This document shows, piece by piece, positions 57,530-64,000 of a stretch of DNA of 64,000 nt. The notes beneath the pieces were generated by a model that made no database searches, was not told the origin of the DNA, and saw only the letters and a list, made by a program, of their open reading frames with translations. Source of the stretch: Rehmannia glutinosa. Its lineage: Eukaryota > Streptophyta > Magnoliopsida > Lamiales > Orobanchaceae. The DNA is taken from contig CM071934.1 of the NCBI GenBank assembly GCA_016081115.2, forward strand, positions 59,567,267 through 59,631,266. The letters are read 5' to 3'. Position 1 is the first letter of the stretch; the number at the start of each line of letters is the position of its first letter. The translations under genes and the position numbers were made by a program.

Positions 57530-60500
57530 ATGGCACCAACTTATGACTTTACCAAGTTAGGGAAACAAATCCACACCGGCTCTACGATGGATTTGGGGAT
57601 GATGAAACAGGGGTCCGACGACACCCTAGTGAAGAAAATCTGAAAAGTTAGAAACGTCCGATCGAAACCGTTTCGACGCTAGAATACCCGATGACATATG
57701 TGGAGGAGGTCGCACAATTCTACGTGAATGCCGAGATTCACGATTAAGGAATCAAGTCATCTCGCATACCGCGGAAAGCGGTGACTATCACGCCAAGATT
57801 TGGCCGACCACCGCTCACTACCGTGAAGGAGCATCGAGATTAACGGCGATGTAAACCTGGTTGATGCTTGGAAAGAAATAGCCAAGCCTCGACTTTGCCG
57901 ATAAAATAGTGTATACTGACAAACAAGCGATCTTTGAAGGAGGATTATCACAAGTTGTTGGACATCGTTGCCAAATGTATCGACATCAAGTTTGGCGGCT
58001 TTGACCAATCACAAAGGCAAAGCCGATTGTAATGACCGCAATCATCGAAGAAAAGAAGATAAATGGTGAGTTTGTCTACAAAGCACTCTGCTTAACGTGG
58101 GAACAAATCCTTCAAAGAAGATGGCACATTTGGAGGATCTCGGGATATGGCCTAGTGATTGGCGGCTAATGGAGGTGAAAGGAGTCCTCTTAGACATGGG
58201 AAGGCATTCCATGTTAACAAGAGGATGTTTGAGCAAACCTCTCAGCGGCGCTGAAGAGAGCTTACGCCAAGAGAGCGACACGGTGAGGGGAATCGGTGAC
58301 CAAGATACAACTGTTTCCTCTCCACCCAAGAAGAGAGCGCTACTAAGAAGCTACTATGCCCCTGCGCAAAGAAAGAAAACCAAACATGCTCCCGCCCCTG
58401 CAGCGAGTCACCGCCCCGCAGCCGTGTCTCCCCCTGCTAGCCGGTCGAGAAGGACTCACAAATACCTTCTCCGATCGTCAAAAAGAGGAGAACCGAGAAG
58501 CCACGATGGCCCGCTCCTCGAAAAAAAGACACCAAGCGCCCCCCCGCCCAAGACTCGAGAGGACACCGTCTCTCGAACAGAAATTCCTCTCGGTACAAAC
58601 TAGGAGACGAAGAAGAATCATCAAGCGATCTCAATGGAGAAACCAACGGTGAGTCGATTACTCGGCTAGAGAAGATATCTAGGAGACTACCGGGAGAAGT
58701 AGAGTCTCCGGATGTAATTGATGAAATGACCAAGTCTCCAAGGCGTCGTGAGAGGCAACCCGAAGACACAATCGTAGTTCACAATGGGTGAAGCACAAGA
58801 AGAACTCGCTAGAGCAGATAGTGATGTAATGATCCTATCCCCACCTTACCCGGACATCCAAAATCGTCTGCGTGAGTGGAGGAAATGGAAGTTGAGTAAG
58901 TCAAGGAACAGTTCCAACGGCCCGAGTTTATAGAAGAAGAAGAGGAACTGCTAAATTTCCTTGGACTAAAAATTGTGCTCCCAAAGACTTGATGAAGACA
59001 ATGCTTAGACATCCCGCAGATTTTCAAGGAAAAGGAGAGAGAAAAGCAAGTCGGGAAGCCGAGGCACGTGAGAAGGCAAGCATCCGCCCTATCTCGGCAC
59101 CACAGAACACACACATCCTTTCCTTGATGTCTTCCAGGACGGTGATGAGGATCAGGAGAATGTTTGCCGCTACGAAGAGTTGCAAATGCAGCAAGCATTG
59201 CACGAATCAAGAATCCTTCACGAGCAAAGATTGATGGAGGGACGGAGAGTCCTCGAACCACATTGAAATCGATCCAAAGGGAGTAGTTCAAAGCAAATAG
59301 CCATCGCTGTTGTTCTTTGCCACCACTTCCCTGACTCACTCGGAAGAAGGCGATAAGGGTGATGGCGATGAACCGGGATAGTGGGGACCCGGTCGAGCCA
59401 ACCCCTATTGAAGGTGTCTTACCACCCGCCCCAACGGCTGAACATTCAATAGCAACAGCCGGGAGTTTGGAGACGAGTGACCCCATTCAAGTCACTCGGT
59501 GGTGCGCCCGAGGGGAAACTCCTCCACTGCAGCAAGGTCGGAGGATCGCAGATGACTCCACAACGAATCAAGGAGGCGAAGTAGAGAAAATACAAACACA
59601 AGAAGAACAACAAGTTGCCATCAACGAAGCTCGACGATTGAGACTGTCTCATTTGAGGTGCCAATCGCCGAAGGTTAATGACGACGCCGATGCGGTCGAG
59701 GCACGAGGAAGGAACAACCCCGGGAGTTAACACTGCGGGCGATGAAAGTGCAATTCATGGGGTTGAGACTCCAATGGATGCCACCACGAGAAGACCCTAA
59801 AACAAAGTGACATCTTTGTCGAAAGGGAGGACCAAGGCCTCGCCGCAGAGAGAGACTATTGGAGGTAATGAAGGCCCACGGGAGGTTGAGACTTCCGAGG
59901 GTAAAGAAGTCAAGTAGAGAACATCCCCTCCCGCTATAATCGACCCATCCGAGAAGGAGATAAGCGCACTTCATGATTCCCAGGATAATCCTCGATGTAT
60001 CCTTTCGAGATCGAAAGCGAAGAAGAAGGCGAGTCATCCCCGTGCCAAATCCAAAAGACTCAGGTGCGGATGTTCCAAGCACGAGCAATTTCGATCCCAA
60101 GACTACTCGTCAAACCTTTAACTTTGATGATGAGCCACCAATGGAAATCTCATCATCGTCCGATGACGCCGGGAGCGATAAGGCCGAGGACCGTCCACGA
60201 ATTGGAAAAATCACCGAGACCAACGAAGGCTGAGACAAGTGAGGCTCGGCAAAGTGAGACCAACGGTTTTGTTGAGACAGTGAGGCTCAAAGAACCGGGA
60301 CTACTTCACAACAAAACCCAGTGAACAAGAGACCATGCGCGCAGCTCCTCAAGCTGCAGCAGAGATCGATTCCCAAAAGAACTTCACGCGCACCGCTCAT
60401 CATCGAGGATCCCATTTGGTTGGCGATGAATCTTTTGTAGTATCTTTCCCTTTTTCACCGGAGATACTTAACTCCACGAAGAGTCGAAACGAACAAGCAC

Positions 60501-62124
60501 GCTATCACAAACCAGCTCCTGTTCTTCCATCAGACACCATTGTTCCGGTGATTATGATTTTGACGCCGCATGGCCATCACCGCAATGAAGAATCGGTGAA
60601 GTTCGAAGTGTTCAAGGCACTATTTGCCGAGATTGAACGGATGGAGAGGCATCGAGGCCTCTTTGGATATGCGATCGACAATGAGAGAGATGCCACCTTA
60701 CGGCCCGACTTGAGAGGCATAACATGTCGAATCGGGGAATGGTGGCAACAAAAAGAACAAACAATGCGTGTGGAACAAGTAAGATACTTCAGGACATTGT
60801 TCAACAAGTCGCTAAAGTGTGGAGAGTCGAAAATGCCGATGCAAAAACGGCCGAGAGAACATATTGAGCACATGCATGAAGCTCATACTGCCGAGATAAA
60901 GCACGCGTGAGCAAAATACGAATGATCTATAGCGTTTGGAAGAACACATGACTAGAAAATTCAGCCTTCTCATGGCTGAGATGAAGCCGATTTCAGCAGA
61001 GTCCAACACTACTCGTCCAATTCCATGCCGCTTACAACGCAGCAGGACTTGAAGCAGAACCTCGACTATCCGCAGCTCGACTTCATGCTTGCCAAAGATG
61101 TTCCCTGGGGTTCCTCTATCCTTTGATGATGCCAAAAAGGGGGAAGAGGAATACCTTAAAGCAAAGAAAATCAAGTGAAAAGAAAGGAGCAAATGAGAAG
61201 GAACAATTGAGAAGGAAAATCAGTGAGGAAATTTTGAAACAAAAGAAAGAAAAATCTGGAGGGGAAGGATAAAAAGAGATGACCTTGATGATTGCACAAA
61301 CCCCTCAACAGGGTCCTGTCACGGTGACATTATAAGCAAAGAAACTCCTCTGTGACTCGCCACTCCAACACTGCGTATCTATGGCTGAAAAGAGAAAAAC
61401 AATTGAAGCGGGGATGAAGGAAGTGGAAGGAAGAATGGATGCCCGGTCATGAACATCTTGAAAGAAACAGAGGCATTCCAAAGAGACAGAGACACCTATG
61501 CCATCTCGATGTCGGGATGAGCCACGATCGAGTTGATGAATTTAAAACGCTCGAATCCGAGGGATATTTTGCAAATATGTCCATGGCTCAAGCTTGGGAC
61601 TTGTCTGGGAAAAGGGTCTCACATTATGTGAAGAAGCCGACAGCAAAGAGACTTCCTGATCGCTCTCTTTGGTCACTCACCGGTCACTCATTTGGAAAGA
61701 AGAAGACCAAGACAAAGATACGCCTGCAGGTAGAGAAGAAGCGGCGGTGGAGGAAGAAGCTTGGACCAGGCCTCCGCCCCAAGAATATTGAACACGTAGA
61801 TCCAGGAAAGAAAGGAGGGATCACTGGGCCGGGCTTGACCAAGTGGCAAATTTGAAAGTGGCTAAAACTAACGCCGAGTATGCAAAAAGAATAGAAGAAG
61901 AAAACAAGAGACAAACTCAGCTATGGCGGGAGAGACATGAAAGAATAAGAAAAGATGAAGTTTGCCAGGAAGGCATATGAAAAGAAAAAAAAGCGGTGAT
62001 TTACGAGAAAAAAGAGAAGAAGAGAAGAAGATTGAACAAGATGAAAGAAGGAGACAACGAAGGAGATGAAGTGTTCTTTGTCCAACCCTTCGTGTATTTT
62101 ATCATGAAAATACATACAATGTAA
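57530..62124 (+). pseudogene. Long third (post-pol, 'env-like') region of SIRE-like copy C
   Basis: Starts at ATG 57530-57532 (MAPTYDFTKLGKQIHTGS) and its coding character runs, with frame changes, to a TAA at 62122-62124, about 4.6 kb. In order: an N-terminal region (57530-58330) with VEEVAQFYVNAEIHD- and IIEEKKINGEFVY-type phrases, resembling the plant 'putative plant transposon protein' domain; a basic Pro/Ala-rich stretch with PPKKRALL and RKKTK, NLS-like (58320-58600); an acidic Ser/Asp-rich stretch (EISSSSDDAGSDKAED, about 60140-60190); a 191-codon frame at 60335-60910 with RPDLRGITCRIGEWWQQKEQ; and a Lys/Glu-rich helical tail (61380-62070). I see no signal peptide or membrane segment, so calling it an envelope is not supported. 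Copy A (9276-12366) and copy B (48794-49928) carry parts of the same region. Confidence 0.75.
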
Positions 62125-62330
62125 GTCTTCGTAATAAAGCTATAAATTCTTTATTTTTTTGTAAAGACAATTATATGCTCGATACACCTTGTAAACAATT
62201 GATTGTGTTAAGTACAAGAATGATATGATCAATAAAAAGATTGATTCTCGCGCATACATTCTATGTCAATACACTATCAGATGTATCTTTGTTATTTGCA
62301 TTTTTACATGGTTTAAGTTTTGGCATCATC

Positions 62331-62344
62331 AAAAAGGGGGAAAT
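62331..62344 (+). other. Polypurine tract of copy C
   Basis: AAAAAGGGGGAAAT directly before TGTTAGG, in a CATCATCAAAAAGGGGG context typical of SIRE-like elements. Confidence 0.92.
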
Positions 62345-63851
62345 TGTTAGGAATTTTATTGTTTAGATTTTGATGAATGCCATGTAAAACTTAGAATAGA
62401 AAGTTGGCACCCCAATTCTTGTTGTAAAATGCATTGTAATAAATAGAGCCGCTGCCGAGTTAAGTCGCCTACGCCCTAACATGCAAGAAGACAATCAAGA
62501 CTTGAAGGAAGACTCAGACGAGATACCGAGACATTGAGTATGGCAAAGAAGAGTAGACAAGAACTCTACTATAGAAGCAATTGAGATACAACAGTGGAGC
62601 ATCACGGTCAAGTCAACTCAAGAAAAGCCAAGTCTCAAGTTGAAGTGGAGAAGAGTCATCCATGATTGGAAGTGACTCTAAGTCACCTGGGGAAAGCAAG
62701 GAAATGTCAAGTCGAGATAATCAGAAAAAAGAACCGTTGATTTAAAATCAAGAGAATTACTTAAACAAGTAATATCTCCATACCACTTTTCTGAGTGCTC
62801 ATCGAAAGCGTGCAAAAGGAATGAACCAATGGGAAGCACCACACCGTGTCGAACTCGAAAAAGGTGAAAGAACAATTCATACGAGGAAATGGCAATTCCA
62901 AGAATCGCAACAAGACAAGCCAACGACGAAAGTGACTTTCAAAAATAAGCCTATCTCTTCAACGGGCAAATTTTTGAAAGTTCACTATAAAAGGCCGAGG
63001 AGTTTGTTTGAGAAGAAAAAGATGACACACATGTGAGATATACAAGTATATTAGAAAAACTGAAACATTCTCAATCCTCAAGCCTACATTACGAAGAACA
63101 TCAATCCAACACTCACCCCGTGAAGGAAAGATAACTTCAATCGGTTGAAGAGGAAAATATCGAAAACAAGGGGTCTACATTCCGGAAGGATTGTAGGAAG
63201 GTTCAAGGTCGAACCAAGTCTTAAGCTTTTGGAGGGCTTCGTGATCAAATCCAAAGAGCTTGAGCAAGTGAGTACATGTAGTAGCAAGCGTACCGCCGTG
63301 AAGAAGCCGAGTCGCACGAGAAGCTTGGTGAGTGATCAAGGCGTCTCGCATCGAGTTCCAAAGGATCAAGTCTACTGTGTGATCAAGACTTGTATCCGGA
63401 CTGTTACCACTTTGTAAACCGATCATTACCTAGTGGATTCCTCCAGAGTTGGAGAAGAGAGGAGTAGAAGAATTACCCCATCTTCGAACCTCTATAAAAA
63501 TTTCATTGTGTCATTTACATTTCAAAGACTTTAATTCTTGCATTTTTAACTCGCTTATATCTCACGATAAATTTGCTATCCACTTAATAACTTATAAGTA
63601 CTAAACCAAGCACTAAATTCTTGCTTAATCAAACTTAAGGGTGTTAAGTCTTCATTTGAAAACAAAATCACAAATGAGTTAATTTAGAGCCAACAAGTGA
63701 GTTACTTAATCAACGGCTCGGTTGAGTCATTTGAGAGATTAACTCTACTTGAGTGACTAAATTGATCGGCCCTTCAAGGACACATCCGTAGTATCAACTC
63801 AATTTTTAAAAGGACTAAATCGAAAATTTGTAAGGTTTATTCAACCCCCTT
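62345..63851 (+). repeat. LTR 3 of the SIRE-like array (3' LTR of copy C), last about 37 bp missing
   Basis: Starts TGTTAGGAATTTTATTG. TATA box at 62986-62995. It matches LTR 2 until TTCAACCCCCTT at 63851, after which the expected LTR end (CTAAACCTTACAC and so on) is replaced by internal sequence from the third region. Confidence 0.92.
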
Positions 63852-64000
63852 GGATGAACTTTCTTGGAGTGACCATGTGGTCCAAGCATTGGATGAAGAA
63901 AATCGCACGAGATATCTTGCAGATCTTCAAGGACAAGGAGAAGGAGAGACAGGCAGGAGGAAGCCGAGGCACGTGAGAAGGCCAAAGATCTCCGCCTATC
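63852..64000 (+). pseudogene. Fragment of a further third region, joined to LTR 3
   Basis: The sequence from GATGAACTTTCTTGGA onward matches copy C at about 58947-59106 (shared TTTTCAAGGA/TCTTCAAGGA and GAAGCCGAGGCACGTGAGAA blocks) but is not identical. It is therefore a separate, fourth copy of this region, entered in the middle and directly abutting a truncated LTR. It runs off the window. Confidence 0.8.

Larger units (their letters stand above)
41022..63851 (+). mobile_element. Tandem SIRE-like Ty1/copia array: LTR-internal(B)-LTR-internal(C)-LTR
   Basis: Three LTRs of one family in the same orientation (41022-42578, 49931-51484, 62345-63851) separate two internal regions, with the middle LTR shared. 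Internal C (51485-62344, 10.9 kb) has a primer binding site, gag, pol, a long third region and a polypurine tract. Internal B (42579-49928) lacks the primer binding site and the 3' part of the third region. The left flank cuts a DUF247 gene after CCTTG (41017-41021); the right end is a chimeric junction, so no target duplication can be tested. Confidence 0.9.

Noticed and set aside
57530..62124. A true retroviral envelope gene
   Set aside because: No signal peptide, membrane span or fusion-peptide-like segment is visible; only the position after pol is env-like.

Overview
This is a repeat-dominated stretch of a flowering-plant (eudicot) nuclear genome. No complete, clearly functional gene is visible. 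Most of the window consists of LTR retrotransposons inserted into older repeats and into broken host genes. The recognisable host fragments are an NLR of the R1-like CC-NBS-LRR type, a DUF247 (UPF0481) gene tail and a possible small secreted cysteine-rich peptide. The R1-like NLR weakly suggests an asterid such as Lamiales or Solanales; I cannot name the species.

Layout. 1-1236 is the 3' end of a Ty3/gypsy LTR (family G1), lying against a truncated L1-type LINE (1237-2995). 3051-5481 is the tail of a Ty1/copia element: RNase H end, polypurine tract and 2.2-kb LTR. 5515-5785 is a candidate two-exon secreted peptide. 6057-7560 (minus) is an NLR pseudogene, cut by a minus-strand SIRE-like copia (copy A, 7561-12366) that runs into a 100-N assembly gap (12367-12466). 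12467-14038 is AT-rich DNA ending in a 103-bp minisatellite. Copia element D (14039-21787, minus) is inserted there. A complete G1 gypsy element (22167-33470, minus, target duplication TTATG) follows, inserted in a roughly 120-bp tandem repeat (to about 34110). A degenerate tRNA-Gly-like sequence lies at 34218-34288. A second gypsy LTR with primer binding site (G2, 34430-38219, plus) has a non-autonomous Mutator-like element downstream (38985-40446) with long terminal inverted repeats and a 9-bp target duplication. The DUF247 tail (40793-41020, minus) is cut by a tandem SIRE-like copia array in the order LTR-internal-LTR-internal-LTR (copies B and C, 41022-63851). The array ends in a chimeric junction with a third internal fragment (63852-64000).

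How the parts relate. The SIRE-like family has gag, pol, and a very long third open region (about 4.6 kb in copy C), then a polypurine tract and a 1.5-kb LTR with a TATA box. Copy C keeps the primer binding site, promoter and most domains, but every long frame is broken. A striking share of the breaks, and of the differences between paired LTRs, falls at CAG/CTG sites that read as CG, CGG or CCG in one copy. Some of the apparent decay may therefore be consensus error at methylated sites rather than biology; this is the observation I would check first.
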